From the NCBI RefSeq assembly GCF_002724055.1, contig NZ_BDQY01000004.1:122947-186946 (forward strand): a stretch of 64,000 nucleotides of DNA, read 5' to 3'. This stretch comes from Tepidibacter mesophilus (GTDB taxonomy: Bacteria > Bacillota > Clostridia > Peptostreptococcales > Peptostreptococcaceae). The notes under the pieces were generated by a model. The model was not told the DNA's origin. It ran no database searches and was given only the letters and a program-made list of their open reading frames with translations. Below are positions 9,082 through 18,761 of this stretch, piece after piece (positions within the stretch are counted from its first letter, which is position 1; each line of letters starts with the position of its first letter). The position numbers were made by a program, and so were the translations under genes.

Positions 9082-9795
9082 TTATTCCTTTTCCGTTTTA
9101 TTTATAAAGCCAAATCTATCTTTTGAATCTTTTGTATATTCATTTAATTTATTCAGATTTATCTTCCACAAATAAATCACATAAGGTATAAATAAAGCCA
9201 TTAGTATAGGCATATTAGACATTAATATAAAATTAAATATACCATGAAGTATTATAGGCATAGTTAAAGATTTTCTCAGATATTTTTTACAAATGCGATC
9301 ATCCATAATACAGTATTTTGCAAGAGACAAGTAATAGCCCATAGTTACTCCATATAACATATGGGACGGAACTGAAAATAAACCTCTTCCTATTCCTACA
9401 GTAGGATTCGAACTAAATTTAAAGACAACATACATTATATTCTCTACCGTTGCAAATCCTAGGGATGCAAAAGTACAATACACTATTCCATCAAGCTTTT
9501 CATTGAAATGAGCACTTTTAAATGCACTATTTAAAACTACTAATCTCTTAAAATATTCTTCTGTGCAAGCAGCCACTATAAAGGCTGTATACAAAGGCCA
9601 CATTATGCCTGAAAATACATTAAATCTATCTAATATTTTTTCAACTACAATAGTCGGAATTACTGATAAACACCCCAGTATAAATACCTTTATCAAAAGT
9701 TCTGGTGGCTCTTTATCATACCTATCTGTAAGATAGATTCCTATTAAAAGTGCAAAAGACGGCGCTATAGCTATAATCAAAAGTCTAATATTCAT
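9082..9795 (-). CDS. prsW: PrsW-family intramembrane metalloprotease
   Basis: The 237-residue protein has about seven to eight membrane segments and the PrsW signature: paired glutamates Glu79-Glu80 in ACTEEYFKR, followed by a conserved segment rich in His (PSHMLYGVTMGYY, about 153-165) and a further HGIFNF near 194. In Bacillus subtilis and Clostridioides difficile, PrsW makes the site-1 cut in an anti-sigma factor and releases an ECF sigma factor in the envelope stress response. No ECF sigma/anti-sigma pair is present in this window, so the target must be encoded elsewhere. It stands alone upstream of the GGDEF-EAL gene on the same strand, with about 155 bases between. Confidence 0.88.
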   Translation of the reverse strand: MNIRLLIIAIAPSFALLIGIYLTDRYDKEPPELLIKVFILGCLSVIPTIVVEKILDRFNVFSGIMWPLYTAFIVAACTEEYFKRLVVLNSAFKSAHFNEKLDGIVYCTFASLGFATVENIMYVVFKFSSNPTVGIGRGLFSVPSHMLYGVTMGYYLSLAKYCIMDDRICKKYLRKSLTMPIILHGIFNFILMSNMPILMALFIPYVIYLWKINLNKLNEYTKDSKDRFGFINKTEKE

Positions 9796-9847
9796 AATCT
9801 TCCTCCAAACTCTTTATTTAATCTTATTATTCCCAAAATCACTTAAC

Positions 9848-9868
9848 AAAATATGATTTTTTTCATAT
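9848..9868 (+). promoter_or_regulatory. AT-rich palindrome upstream of the cortex hydrolase gene
   Basis: AATATGA and TCATATT arms surround a T-tract about 30 bases before the GH18 start codon. It may be part of a promoter or an operator; no clear sigma-factor match could be assigned. Confidence 0.3.
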
Positions 9869-9898
9869 TATATAATAATTTAATTTAGGAGGGGTAAA

Positions 9899-11197
9899 AT
9901 GGAAATTTATAAAGTCAATAAAGGAGACAGTCTTTACGATGTCTCAAAGAAGTTCAAAGTTTCTATAGATGATATAGTAAAAAGCAATAATCTTCCATAC
10001 TATGATAAATTAGCTGTTGGAATGAATCTTCTAATACCTTCAAATTCCAATAAATCTAATAAAAACTTTTTCGAATATAAGGTAAAAGTTGGTGATTTCC
10101 TATATAAAATTGCTAAAAAATTTAATGTGAATTACCAAAATATAATAAATATTAATAATTTAAAATCTCCATATGTAGTTTATCCTGGTCAAATCATTAA
10201 AATTCCTAGCTCTAAAACACGACAATCAATTTCTACACTACCGTTTTTTCAACCAGGAAAAGATTATGAAAAATATTATGATTATATAACACAAATATCA
10301 GATGAATTGACTTATATGGCTATATTCGATGTAAGAACTGACAATACTGGCAATTTAATAAATGAAATTCCAAATGGTCTGTCTAAGTTTATTTTAGATA
10401 ATAATATAAGTCCGCTTCCAGTTATAACTAATTTTGACGGAGTAAATTTCAATAAAGATTTAGCAAGAGAAGTTTTAACTAACAATATGGATACATTAAT
10501 AGACAACATAGTTAGGTTAACTATTGATAACAATTACGGTGGAGTTATTTTAGATTTTGAAAACCTATATCCAGATGATAGATCTCTATTCAATGAATTC
10601 GTAAGAAAACTCTCAGATAAGCTTCATCAAAATGATAAAGTTTTAGGTATGGCTATTGCCCCTAAATGGGAAGATTGGCCTGATAGACCTTGGGTTGGAT
10701 TCTTTGACTATGAAGAATTAGGAAAACACCTAGATATAGCATATATTATGACTTATGAATGGGGATGGGTAGGTGGAGATCCTCAGCCCATAGCTCCTCT
10801 TCCTAATGTAAAAAAAGTACTTGATTATGCTATAACTAAAATGCCTAAAAATGTAATCTATATGGGAGTAAATTTATATGGATATGATTGGCTTGTTTAC
10901 AAATATAAGCAAGAGTCTGCAAAAACAGTAACACTTGAAAATGCGTATAAATTAGCAATAGATAATAATGCTCAAATAATGTGGAATAACCTGTCTAAGA
11001 CTCCATACTTTAGATATACGGATAGTAATAACGATCTTCATGAAGTTCATTTTGAAGATGCTTTAAGCCAATTGTATAAGCATGAACTTGCAAGAGATAT
11101 GAACCTTGAAGGTATTGGTTATTGGGTATTAAATACCGAAATAGCTCCTACGTGGTATATCCTAAACAACTTATTCGAAGTTAGGAAGGTGATGTAA
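9899..11197 (+). CDS. LysM-GH18 spore cortex N-acetylglucosaminidase (SleL/YaaH-like)
   Basis: The 432-residue protein has two LysM repeats (about 2-47 and 59-103) and a glycoside hydrolase family 18 domain (about 115-430). The catalytic motif reads GGVILDFENL with Glu221 as proton donor, matching the SleL/YaaH/YdhD spore hydrolase group. There is no signal peptide, as expected for proteins assembled onto spores from the mother cell. SleL-type enzymes cut muramic-delta-lactam-containing cortex fragments during germination. A strong AGGAGGGG ribosome site precedes the ATG. It is followed after two bases by sleC, so hydrolase and lytic transglycosylase are cotranscribed. Confidence 0.9.
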   Translation: MEIYKVNKGDSLYDVSKKFKVSIDDIVKSNNLPYYDKLAVGMNLLIPSNSNKSNKNFFEYKVKVGDFLYKIAKKFNVNYQNIININNLKSPYVVYPGQIIKIPSSKTRQSISTLPFFQPGKDYEKYYDYITQISDELTYMAIFDVRTDNTGNLINEIPNGLSKFILDNNISPLPVITNFDGVNFNKDLAREVLTNNMDTLIDNIVRLTIDNNYGGVILDFENLYPDDRSLFNEFVRKLSDKLHQNDKVLGMAIAPKWEDWPDRPWVGFFDYEELGKHLDIAYIMTYEWGWVGGDPQPIAPLPNVKKVLDYAITKMPKNVIYMGVNLYGYDWLVYKYKQESAKTVTLENAYKLAIDNNAQIMWNNLSKTPYFRYTDSNNDLHEVHFEDALSQLYKHELARDMNLEGIGYWVLNTEIAPTWYILNNLFEVRKVM

Positions 11198-11199
11198 TA

Positions 11200-12450
11200 A
11201 TGGCAGATGGTAGCTTATTGGTTCAAGTCATAGATAGTAAAACTAAAACTCCAATACCAGATTGTAGAATTAATATTTACTCTACAGAAACTGAAACTCA
11301 ACAAACTTTAGCACAGAATGTTCCAACAAATATATCTGGTCAAACAGCAATTATAAATTTGCCAGCACCTGATATTGAATATTCACAAGAACCATCTGAC
11401 GTAAAGCCTTATAGCGACTATTTAGTAGAAGTTATAAAAGATGGATATATAGATGTAGTAGTGGAGGGTATTCAAATACTTCCAACTGAACTTTCCATTC
11501 AAACGATAGAGCTTAATAAAATAGAAAATCCTAGACTTATGAGACAAGAAACTGAAATTATAGTTATTGGTCCACACACTTTATGGGGAACCTTTCCCCC
11601 AAAGATTCCCGAAGCTCCAAATAAGATTATACCTCCACCTTCAGGATTTGTAGTTTTAGATTATCCTCAAGTTCCTGAATATATTATAGTGCATGATGGT
11701 TCCCCAGATGATGCCTCTGCTCCTAACTATTGGATTAGATATAAAGATTATATCAAAAATGTAGCATCATCTGAAATATACTCAACATGGCCAATAAGTA
11801 CAATATACGCAAATGTATGCGCTATAGTATCATTTACTTTAAATAGAGTTTTTACAGAATGGTATAGAGGAAAAGGTAAAAATTTCACCATAACATCTTC
11901 AACAGCATACGATCATAAATGGATATATGGTAGAAATATATTTGAAAATATAAGTTTAGTTGTAGATGATATATTCAATCTATATTTTAAAAGACCATCT
12001 GATAGAAGACAGCCTCTTCTTGCTCAATACTGTGATGGTGTTCAGGTTCAATGCCCTACATGGATGACTCAATGGGGTAGTAAATATCAAGGAGACCTTG
12101 GTAAATCTTATGATCAGATATTAAAATATTTTTATGGAAATGATATAGGTTTTGATAGAGCTCAAGTTGTAACGGGAGTTCCTACATCATATCCCGGATA
12201 CACTCTAGGAATTGGCTCAAGCGGAAGTGAGGTTAGAACAATACAAACACAGCTAAATAGAATATCTAACAACTACCCTGCTATACCTAAGATGAAAGTA
12301 GATGGTGTATATGGAGACTCAACAGCTGAGTCTGTAAGAGTATTTCAAGAAGTTTTCAGGTTACCTGTTACAGGAACAGTAGATTTTAGAACCTGGTTTA
12401 AAATTTCTGATATTTATGTAGCTGTAACTAAAATCGCAGAATTGAACTAA
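11200..12450 (+). CDS. sleC: Spore cortex-lytic enzyme SleC
   Basis: The 416-residue protein matches SleC of Clostridium perfringens and Clostridioides difficile. The first about 115 residues form the N-terminal pro-region with the carboxypeptidase-regulatory-like beta fold (LLVQVIDSKTKTPIPD); then comes a SpoIID-like lytic transglycosylase core (about 130-335) and a C-terminal peptidoglycan-binding domain (about 340-410, SGSEVRTIQTQLNRI). SleC is stored in the spore as an inactive zymogen and is activated when a Csp subtilisin removes the pro-region, after which it degrades cortex peptidoglycan. The candidate activating protease gene converges on it from the other side of a shared terminator. 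Start ATG follows a GGAAGGTGAT ribosome site. Confidence 0.93.
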   Translation: MADGSLLVQVIDSKTKTPIPDCRINIYSTETETQQTLAQNVPTNISGQTAIINLPAPDIEYSQEPSDVKPYSDYLVEVIKDGYIDVVVEGIQILPTELSIQTIELNKIENPRLMRQETEIIVIGPHTLWGTFPPKIPEAPNKIIPPPSGFVVLDYPQVPEYIIVHDGSPDDASAPNYWIRYKDYIKNVASSEIYSTWPISTIYANVCAIVSFTLNRVFTEWYRGKGKNFTITSSTAYDHKWIYGRNIFENISLVVDDIFNLYFKRPSDRRQPLLAQYCDGVQVQCPTWMTQWGSKYQGDLGKSYDQILKYFYGNDIGFDRAQVVTGVPTSYPGYTLGIGSSGSEVRTIQTQLNRISNNYPAIPKMKVDGVYGDSTAESVRVFQEVFRLPVTGTVDFRTWFKISDIYVAVTKIAELN

Positions 12451-12453
12451 GTT

Positions 12454-12482
12454 AAAGCCTACGTCATCATGACGTAGGCTTT
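12454..12482. terminator. Bidirectional terminator between sleC and the csp gene
   Basis: A perfect 12-bp stem (AAAGCCTACGTC / GACGTAGGCTTT) with a 5-base loop sits between the two convergent germination genes and has T or A tails on both sides. Confidence 0.85.
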
Positions 12483-12484
12483 AC

Positions 12485-15400
12485 TTATTCTTTATGTCTC
12501 TTAGCACTTTGTGAATATCTCCATCTGAATACAGATCTTATATTCTCAAATGTGTTTCTAAGATTTAGTATTCCATACCCCCAAGATACATTAGGATATA
12601 TCTCTCCTTTTCTTCTATCAGTTCCCCTTATGAGATATGTTTTTACCTTTTGAGTGTACATTTTAGGGTCATTTCCTTCAATTATTCCCCATTGCAATAA
12701 CAATGCAACCGCACCCGCTACATGAGCTCCCGCAGCGCTGGTTCCAGTTATAGTTGCGTATCCCCCGCCTGGATATGTTGAAGTTATATTGACTCCCGGT
12801 GCAACCAAATCCGGTTTTATTCTGTCGTCTCTAGTTGGTCCCCTTGATGATGCTCTATAAAGACTATTATCATCATTGTTATATGCACCAACAGTTATAG
12901 TAGCTTCTGCTGTTGCAGGAGTTACTATAGTTCCAAATGGGTCTGCCTTTAAAAACTCCGTATCCTGTGCTAAAAGCTCTTTACTAGGCAGATATACATC
13001 AAACTTTCCATCGACTATATAATCACCATAAACTCTTATAATCCAATTGCCAGGTTTTATATCTTTAAATAAGATAGATATAAATTCATCTCCTGTTAAT
13101 TCATCTGGAAATCTATATGTTATATATACTTCTACATCTTCCATTGTAAATTTAACAAGTTCTGTCTCATTTAATTTTGCAGGTATTTTATCTATAATTT
13201 CTCCTGTTGGGGATACAAGAGCAACAGATAACCTATCTGGCTTTTTCCCCCATATCTGAACTTCTAAATCACCTTGATTATCTCCTACTCTAAGCTCTAT
13301 ATCTTGATAGTCTCCACTATTTTCAATTCTACCACTGTAATGAGTTTTTGTATCTGCTTCATTTCCAGCGGCAGCGACTGCTATTACTCCCTTATCTCTT
13401 GTGAGCTCATATATATAACTTTCAAGCATAGTTCTTCCATCATGACTTCCCTCGTTAGTTCCAAGAGATATATTTATCACTAATGGTTTGCCAAGTTCTA
13501 ACGCTTTTTCATATGCATATCTTATTCCAAGCATTAAATCAGATGATTTATAGTATTTATCATCATATTTATTTAATTTTACAACTATCAACTCACTATC
13601 TGGCGCCACCCCTACATATTTATCATCCTCACTTCCTCTTCCTGATATTATTCCAGATACTAGTGTCCCATGCCCTGTTTCATCAACAGTATCTAATTTC
13701 TCTCCTGTTTGAATAGCCTCATCTATTTCTTCTCTTGTATACTCTCTTCCAAATAAGAACCCTTCAGGAGGATCTCCTTCCAGTGTTTGATCCCATATAC
13801 TTACAATTTTCGAAGTATCATCTTCATATATAAAGTCAGGGTGAGAATAATCTATACCTGAATCTATAACAGCAACAAGCACATCTCTTCCTGTTAAAGG
13901 TATATATGGATTATTATGAAAAAACTTAGCTCCTATATCTTCAACACTTGTATCTAATAAAGGTACCATTTTATATGCTCTTTCGTAATATGCAATTCCT
14001 TGTATTTCATTAAATTTATTTTCATCAAAATCATCTGGGACATAAACAATAGCGTACCTATCTGCTATCATTTGTATATCATTTATACCATTTTCTATTA
14101 ATATATCTTTTATATTTTCATCATCATATTGTATTATATATTCTTTTGTATTAAATCTACTAAATTCTATTTTATTTCTATACAAACTTCTTGATCTTAC
14201 ATTTTCAATATCTTTTAAATTCAATGTACCATACCCCCAAATTTCATCTGGATATTCTAAAAAACTTTTATCTCTTGTAGCATTCTTCAATATTAAAGCT
14301 TTAATTCTATCTGCATATAAGAAGGGGTCGTTTCCATCAACTATACCCCATTGCATCAAAAGAGCTATGCTTCCAGCTACTTGTGGCGCAGACATACTAG
14401 TCCCTGACAAAGAAGCTAATCCCCCTCCAGGAAAACTAGATACTATATCTTCTCCAGGAGCTACTATGTCAGGCTTAACTACATTTCTTGATACATCACC
14501 TCTTCCTGAGAAAGATGAAGCTGTATTTGTTGTATAATCATAGCTTCCAACAGATATGACTCTTTGTGCTGTAGCTGGAGTTGTTATCGTAAGCTCTATA
14601 CTCGGATCTAAAAATTTAGTATTCTCACTTAATTTTTCCGATATAGGCAAATATAAATCAACATCTCCTTCTACAACCTCTGTAGCATCAATTATTATCT
14701 TCCATATACCTTCTTGAATATATGGATTACCTTGTAGATTAATTCTAGCCTGTTCTCTTAATGTATATGGTGTTGGAGGAACAAAAAAAGATATCATCTT
14801 AGTATTTCCTAATATTGCATTTATTTCACCTGAGTATTCTCCTATATTAGGACTAGATATACCTGATGGACTTACTACTTTAAAAGTAAAATCATCAGAA
14901 AACTTTTTCCATATAGCAATATCCAGTTCCCTTTCTCCAGGTCCTACAGAGAATTCAATTGGCTTAGATACATCCTTTTGAAGCTTTACATACTTATGAT
15001 GCCCTTTATCTCCCTCATTGCCAGCCGCAACAACTATAGAAGTTTTCCACCTTAATGACATATCATCTAAATACTCTTCAAACAACGAAGTTCCATCATG
15101 AGGCCCTTCATTAGTACCATAGCTTATATTTATAACAGCTGGTTTACCTAATTTTTCTGCTTCATCTATTATATACTTTACAGCCCTCATAAACTCTGTT
15201 GTTCTAGCAAACGACTCTATCCCTTTGCTACCTACCTTAACGGCTATTATATCGGCATCTGGCGCTATAGAAGATGCTATCCCAGATACATGTGTGCCAT
15301 GACCTACCTGATCTATAAAAGGAATACTCTCCCCCTCCTCAAGTGCTTTGTTAATATCTTCATTAGTGTAAACATATCCTTGTTTAAATCCATCTGGGGG

Positions 15401-15763
15401 ATTCCCTTCTCTAGTCTGATCCCATATACTTATTATCTTTGATCTAGAATCTTCATTAATAAAATATGGGTGTCTATAGTCTATTCCCGAATCTATAATC
15501 CCTAATATAACTCCATCACCTGTAAGACCAGTAGTACTTTTGAAAGAATCTATTCCACTTGCTTCAGAACTAGTTAAGCTAGGACCCAAAACAAAGGGTC
15601 TCTCTATATATTCTATTTCTTCATAATCTAGTAATTTTGGTATATCTTCTTCTTTTAAAGTAATTATTGCAAATCTTTCGTTCAAAAGCTCAACATCTGC
15701 ATCTAGTTCTTCTTCTAGTTTTAATAAATCACCATGATATTTAACTATAACTTCAAAATCCAA
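12485..15763 (-). CDS. Tandem Csp-type germination subtilisin with two complete catalytic triads (CspBA-like)
   Basis: This 1092-residue protein contains two full S8 protease units, each with its own prodomain. Unit 1: prodomain about 1-70, triad Asp91 (IIDSGIDY), His155 (GHGTHV), Ser456 (SGTSMSAP), oxyanion Asn249. Unit 2: prodomain about 540-615, triad Asp634 (VIDSGIDY), His698 (GHGTLV), Ser1009 (TGTSAAGA), oxyanion Asn801. There is no signal peptide, as expected for a protein placed in the spore. The layout equals CspBA of Clostridioides difficile, where CspB activates SleC and CspA is a pseudoprotease; here the CspA-like half keeps all three catalytic residues, although the usual Pro after the nucleophile segment is Ala. 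Convergence with sleC supports a role in SleC activation. Confidence 0.9.
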   Translation of the reverse strand: MDFEVIVKYHGDLLKLEEELDADVELLNERFAIITLKEEDIPKLLDYEEIEYIERPFVLGPSLTSSEASGIDSFKSTTGLTGDGVILGIIDSGIDYRHPYFINEDSRSKIISIWDQTREGNPPDGFKQGYVYTNEDINKALEEGESIPFIDQVGHGTHVSGIASSIAPDADIIAVKVGSKGIESFARTTEFMRAVKYIIDEAEKLGKPAVINISYGTNEGPHDGTSLFEEYLDDMSLRWKTSIVVAAGNEGDKGHHKYVKLQKDVSKPIEFSVGPGERELDIAIWKKFSDDFTFKVVSPSGISSPNIGEYSGEINAILGNTKMISFFVPPTPYTLREQARINLQGNPYIQEGIWKIIIDATEVVEGDVDLYLPISEKLSENTKFLDPSIELTITTPATAQRVISVGSYDYTTNTASSFSGRGDVSRNVVKPDIVAPGEDIVSSFPGGGLASLSGTSMSAPQVAGSIALLMQWGIVDGNDPFLYADRIKALILKNATRDKSFLEYPDEIWGYGTLNLKDIENVRSRSLYRNKIEFSRFNTKEYIIQYDDENIKDILIENGINDIQMIADRYAIVYVPDDFDENKFNEIQGIAYYERAYKMVPLLDTSVEDIGAKFFHNNPYIPLTGRDVLVAVIDSGIDYSHPDFIYEDDTSKIVSIWDQTLEGDPPEGFLFGREYTREEIDEAIQTGEKLDTVDETGHGTLVSGIISGRGSEDDKYVGVAPDSELIVVKLNKYDDKYYKSSDLMLGIRYAYEKALELGKPLVINISLGTNEGSHDGRTMLESYIYELTRDKGVIAVAAAGNEADTKTHYSGRIENSGDYQDIELRVGDNQGDLEVQIWGKKPDRLSVALVSPTGEIIDKIPAKLNETELVKFTMEDVEVYITYRFPDELTGDEFISILFKDIKPGNWIIRVYGDYIVDGKFDVYLPSKELLAQDTEFLKADPFGTIVTPATAEATITVGAYNNDDNSLYRASSRGPTRDDRIKPDLVAPGVNITSTYPGGGYATITGTSAAGAHVAGAVALLLQWGIIEGNDPKMYTQKVKTYLIRGTDRRKGEIYPNVSWGYGILNLRNTFENIRSVFRWRYSQSAKRHKE

Positions 15764-15806
15764 CTAATTGCCCTCCCTTATCATATAAATTAAAACTTAT
15801 ATTATA

Positions 15807-15814
15807 ATTGTATG
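15807..15814 (-). promoter_or_regulatory. Possible sigma-E-type -10 element for the csp gene
   Basis: CATACAAT on the minus strand, about 44 bases before the start codon, matches the Bacillus sigma-E -10 consensus. No convincing -35 partner was found, so this is tentative; mother-cell expression would fit cspBA genes. Confidence 0.33.
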
Positions 15815-15894
15815 TGTAAAAATCAAAAACAAGCTTTTAAATATCTTTTTTTGGGATATAAATATAATATGATATATATAAAGGAGTGTTAAAA

Positions 15895-16320
15895 ATGAGT
15901 TTTAATAAAATAGATGATAGAAATAATGAAAAACCTAATGATCCACATAAAATTTTAATATATGGATATTCTGACCAAGATATTATTAAGTTTGAGACAT
16001 CCTTCAAAGATATTGGTGAAAATAATTTTGTATTTTTAAATAAGTCATATTTAAATCAAAAAGTGTATGATATAGTTACTTCGAATAATATTAATCAAAA
16101 TAATAATTCAAATCAAGATTTTCCAGATATACCTTTTATACTTTTAAGTGGTTTTTCTAATAAAGAAGTTATAGATTTCTTTAATTTTATAAAAGAGAAT
16201 AATTTCGCCAAACCACTGGTAGCACTACTAACTAAAACTAATAAATCGTGGTTTTTAAAAGATTTAATAAAAGATGTTTATCAAGAGCATATGATTATGA
16301 TAAATAAAAAAAATAAATAG
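15895..16320 (+). CDS. DUF3783 domain protein
   Basis: This 141-residue protein of unknown function carries the DUF3783 pattern in its second half: PFILLSGFSNKEVIDFF (about 83-99), then KPLVALLTKTNKSW (about 108-121) and LKDLIKDVYQEH. The first half is Asn/Asp-rich with a predicted beta strand (HKILIYGYSDQDI). No signal peptide or membrane segment is visible, so it should be cytoplasmic. The ATG at 15895 has an AAGGAG ribosome site eight bases upstream; a GTG three codons earlier would lie inside that site and is rejected. It is a single gene between the csp protease (divergent) and the cold-shock gene. Confidence 0.72.
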   Translation: MSFNKIDDRNNEKPNDPHKILIYGYSDQDIIKFETSFKDIGENNFVFLNKSYLNQKVYDIVTSNNINQNNNSNQDFPDIPFILLSGFSNKEVIDFFNFIKENNFAKPLVALLTKTNKSWFLKDLIKDVYQEHMIMINKKNK

Positions 16321-16340
16321 ATGTATATGAAATATAAAGT

Positions 16341-16437
16341 TTGACAATACTAAGTATACGTGTTACTCTATATAAGTAATATAGTTACAGAATATGAGTA
16401 ACGTAGTTACAGAATAATTTTTTTGGAGGATTTTTAA
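16341..16437 (+). promoter_or_regulatory. Promoter and structured 5' leader of the cold-shock gene
   Basis: A TTGACA -35 box (16341-16346) lies 17 bases before a weak TACTCT -10. The transcript leader would be about 60 bases long, contains a GTTACTC...GAGTAAC inverted repeat (16363-16402) and two copies of TAGTTACAGAATA (16382 and 16404), and ends in GGAGGA before the ATG. Long structured leaders are usual for cold-shock mRNAs and affect translation at low temperature. Confidence 0.55.
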
Positions 16438-16638
16438 ATGAAAACAGGAATAGTTAAGTGGTTCAATAGTGAAAAAGGATTTGGTTTCATAACAGTAGAT
16501 GGTGGAGAAGACGTATTCGTACATTTCTCAGCAATCCAAACTGATGGATTCAAAACTTTAGAAGAAGGACAAAAAGTTGAATTCGAAGTAACTGATGGAC
16601 CTAAAGGACCTCAAGCTGCTAACGTAAGTAGAGTATAA
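16438..16638 (+). CDS. Cold-shock domain RNA chaperone (CspA/CspB family)
   Basis: This 66-residue OB-fold protein has the full cold-shock signature: RNP1 (KGFGFI, residues 16-21) and RNP2 (VFVHFS, residues 27-32). It binds single-stranded RNA and DNA and melts mRNA structure. Length and sequence are close to CspB-type proteins of Bacillus, with the typical acidic beta-hairpin and C-terminal NVSRV. It has its own promoter with a structured leader and its own terminator, so it is monocistronic. It is unrelated to the germination Csp proteases despite the shared symbol. Confidence 0.95.
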   Translation: MKTGIVKWFNSEKGFGFITVDGGEDVFVHFSAIQTDGFKTLEEGQKVEFEVTDGPKGPQAANVSRV

Positions 16639-16676
16639 TAAATAATTATATATTTTAATATATATTTATTTCAAGG

Positions 16677-16709
16677 AAAACCTAGTATAATCTAGGTTTT
16701 TTCTTTTTT
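16677..16709 (+). terminator. Terminator of the cold-shock gene
   Basis: The hairpin AAAACCTAG-TATAAT-CTAGGTTTT is followed by a T-rich run. Confidence 0.8.
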
Positions 16710-16728
16710 TGTATTTTTTTAAATAAAA

Positions 16729-16760
16729 GAACCAGCTCCGAAAATTCGAAGCTGGTTTTT
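16729..16760 (-). terminator. Terminator of the Na/Pi cotransporter gene
   Basis: The minus-strand hairpin AACCAGCTTCGAA/TTTTCGGAGCTGGTT is followed by CTTTTATTT; T-runs on both strands make it potentially bidirectional. Confidence 0.72.
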
Positions 16761-16781
16761 TATAAAGAATACTTTTTAATT

Positions 16782-18404
16782 TTAACTATTAGGATTTGCA
16801 TCTATTACATACTTGGCTATATTAGAAGCATGGTCGCCTATTCTTTCCATATTACTTATTAATTCTAAAAATATTATTCCCGATTCTATACTACATTTAT
16901 TATTATTCAATCTATATATATGATTCTTTCTATATGATTTCTCCATCTCATCTATTTGTTCTTCTATCTTTAATACACTTAAAGCTAAATCTATATCTGC
17001 ATTCTTCATAGAATCAATAGATGTCTTATATGCTAACATAACTTTTTCAAACATAACTTTTAAGTCTTGTATAGCACTTTCAGAGAAAACTATCTCTTTT
17101 TCTATAACTTCTATAGCAAGTTCAGCTATATTATCAGCATGATCTCCAACTCTTTCTATATCACCGATAGTATGGAATAACCCATCTACTATTTCTCTAT
17201 GATTTACAGATAAATCTTTATTTGATAATTTCATTAAGTATTCTGTAAGCAGTTTTTGTAATTCATTTATTTTTCTTTCTTTTGCAAACGTTTCATCTAC
17301 ATCTTTTCTCGATCTATTTAAAACTGCATTCATAGATGATTCAAACGACTTTCTAGCAGTCTTACCCATTCTTAAAGCCTCTCTTATAGAGTTCGAAAGA
17401 GCTATAGATGGTGTTTCAAGAATTCTATCATCTATATACTTAGTAAGCTTGTATTCTTTTTCATCTTCTTTTTCAGGTATTATAGTCATAGCAATTTTCA
17501 CTATAAACATTGCAAAAGGAAACTGTATTATAACATTTATAATGTTGAATAAAGTATGGGCATTAGCTATTTGTCTCGTCACATCAATAGGGTTAAGTTT
17601 AGTTACAAGCATAGTTATAGGTGCCCTTAAAACAAAAGCAAATATAGTAGTACCTATTATATTGAATGTTAAGTGCATAATAGCTGCTCTTTTTGCATTT
17701 TTACTAGCTCCTATACTAGATAACAGCGCAGTAATACACGTTCCTATGTTCTCTCCATATAATATAGGAAGTGCTGATGATAAAGGCATCAACCCTTCAG
17801 ATGCAAGAGCTAAAAGTATCCCCATAGAAGCACTACTACTTTGAACTATTACAGTAAGTCCAAATCCCATTAATATACCTAAGAAAGGATTATGCCCAAA
17901 ACTTACTAATGCATCAGTAAAAGCCTTAACCTCTCTTAATGGCTTAACGGCATCCTTCATAAAATCCATACCTATAAATAATATACCAAAACCTATTAGT
18001 ATCTCTGCAAATTTTTTATTTCTCTCATTAGACGAAAATAAATATATTATCATACCAATTCCAACAGCAACTGGTGCTATTTCAGTTAATTCAAAAGATA
18101 CAAGCTGAGCTGTAACTGTCGTACCGATATTTGCTCCCATTATAACACCTATAGCTTGAGTCAATTGCATTATACCTGCATTAACAAATCCAACCACCAT
18201 AACAGTCGTTGCACTACTACTCTGTATCACAGCAGTAACAAAAGTTCCAACTAAAACAGCCATAAATCTATTACTTGTTAACATCGCTATTATCTTTTTT
18301 AATTTTTCTCCTGCTGCCTTTTGAAGTCCTGCTGCCATTAGATTCATCCCATATAAAAATAATCCAAGACCGCCAATTACTCCTAATGCTATTTCTAAAA
18401 ACAT
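16782..18404 (-). CDS. Na+/phosphate symporter with C-terminal PhoU domain (NptA/YjbB type)
   Basis: The 540-residue protein has eight or more membrane segments with the two inverted Na/Pi-cotransporter repeats, each carrying a QSSSA motif (VIQSSSATTVM near 60 and IVQSSSASMGI near 185), followed by a cytoplasmic PhoU-like helical domain (about 340-535) with the paired ERVGDHADNIAE and ERIGDHASNIAK metal-binding motifs. It should take up phosphate with sodium, or export it, under control of its PhoU tail. An array of four TTAAC repeats at 11-base spacing lies upstream of the start, suggesting phosphate-starvation control. It is monocistronic, with its own terminator. Confidence 0.9.
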   Translation of the reverse strand: MFLEIALGVIGGLGLFLYGMNLMAAGLQKAAGEKLKKIIAMLTSNRFMAVLVGTFVTAVIQSSSATTVMVVGFVNAGIMQLTQAIGVIMGANIGTTVTAQLVSFELTEIAPVAVGIGMIIYLFSSNERNKKFAEILIGFGILFIGMDFMKDAVKPLREVKAFTDALVSFGHNPFLGILMGFGLTVIVQSSSASMGILLALASEGLMPLSSALPILYGENIGTCITALLSSIGASKNAKRAAIMHLTFNIIGTTIFAFVLRAPITMLVTKLNPIDVTRQIANAHTLFNIINVIIQFPFAMFIVKIAMTIIPEKEDEKEYKLTKYIDDRILETPSIALSNSIREALRMGKTARKSFESSMNAVLNRSRKDVDETFAKERKINELQKLLTEYLMKLSNKDLSVNHREIVDGLFHTIGDIERVGDHADNIAELAIEVIEKEIVFSESAIQDLKVMFEKVMLAYKTSIDSMKNADIDLALSVLKIEEQIDEMEKSYRKNHIYRLNNNKCSIESGIIFLELISNMERIGDHASNIAKYVIDANPNS

Positions 18405-18480
18405 ATTATTCCTCCTCGATAGTCCTCATAAATGTAATTCTACCTTCTAATTCATCTTAACAAAATAGAATGTTAGTATT

Positions 18481-18524
18481 GTTAAGTTTAAGTTAAATAT
18501 AAGTTAAATAAAAGTTAAAATCAG
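18481..18524 (-). promoter_or_regulatory. Pho-box-like array upstream of the Na/Pi symporter
   Basis: On the minus strand four TTAAC units occur at exactly 11-base intervals (plus-strand GTTAA at 18481, 18492, 18503 and 18514). This is the periodicity and consensus of PhoP boxes in Bacillus (TTAACA direct repeats, one per helical turn). A TATTTT or TAGAAT -10 candidate lies between the array and the start codon at 18404; no single choice is firm. Confidence 0.6.
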
Positions 18525-18714
18525 CATTGTTTAACTTATATTTAATATTGTTTTCATATAATAGTGTTGATATGTATAAAAAAATTCGTTTTATTCTATC
18601 ACATACCTATATGTACCCAACTAGTGATACTAACTACGTTTCTAAAAAATAGTTAATATCGTAGTTCTTTCATAAGTATTACCACAAATTGAAAATTATA
18701 TAATCTACTTAAAC

Positions 18715-18757
18715 ATAAAAAAGACTACTTTAAAATTATTTTAAAGTAGCCTTTTTT
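18715..18757. terminator. Bidirectional terminator after nhaC
   Basis: A long stem (GGCTACTTTAAAA / TTTTAAAGTAGTC) with A and T runs on both sides lies just after the nhaC stop codon. Confidence 0.82.
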
Positions 18758-18761
18758 ATGT

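Noticed and set aside
17449..17844. Open plus-strand frame of 131 codons inside the Na/Pi symporter gene
   Set aside because: It is antisense to a clearly identified gene and has no family resemblance or ribosome site.
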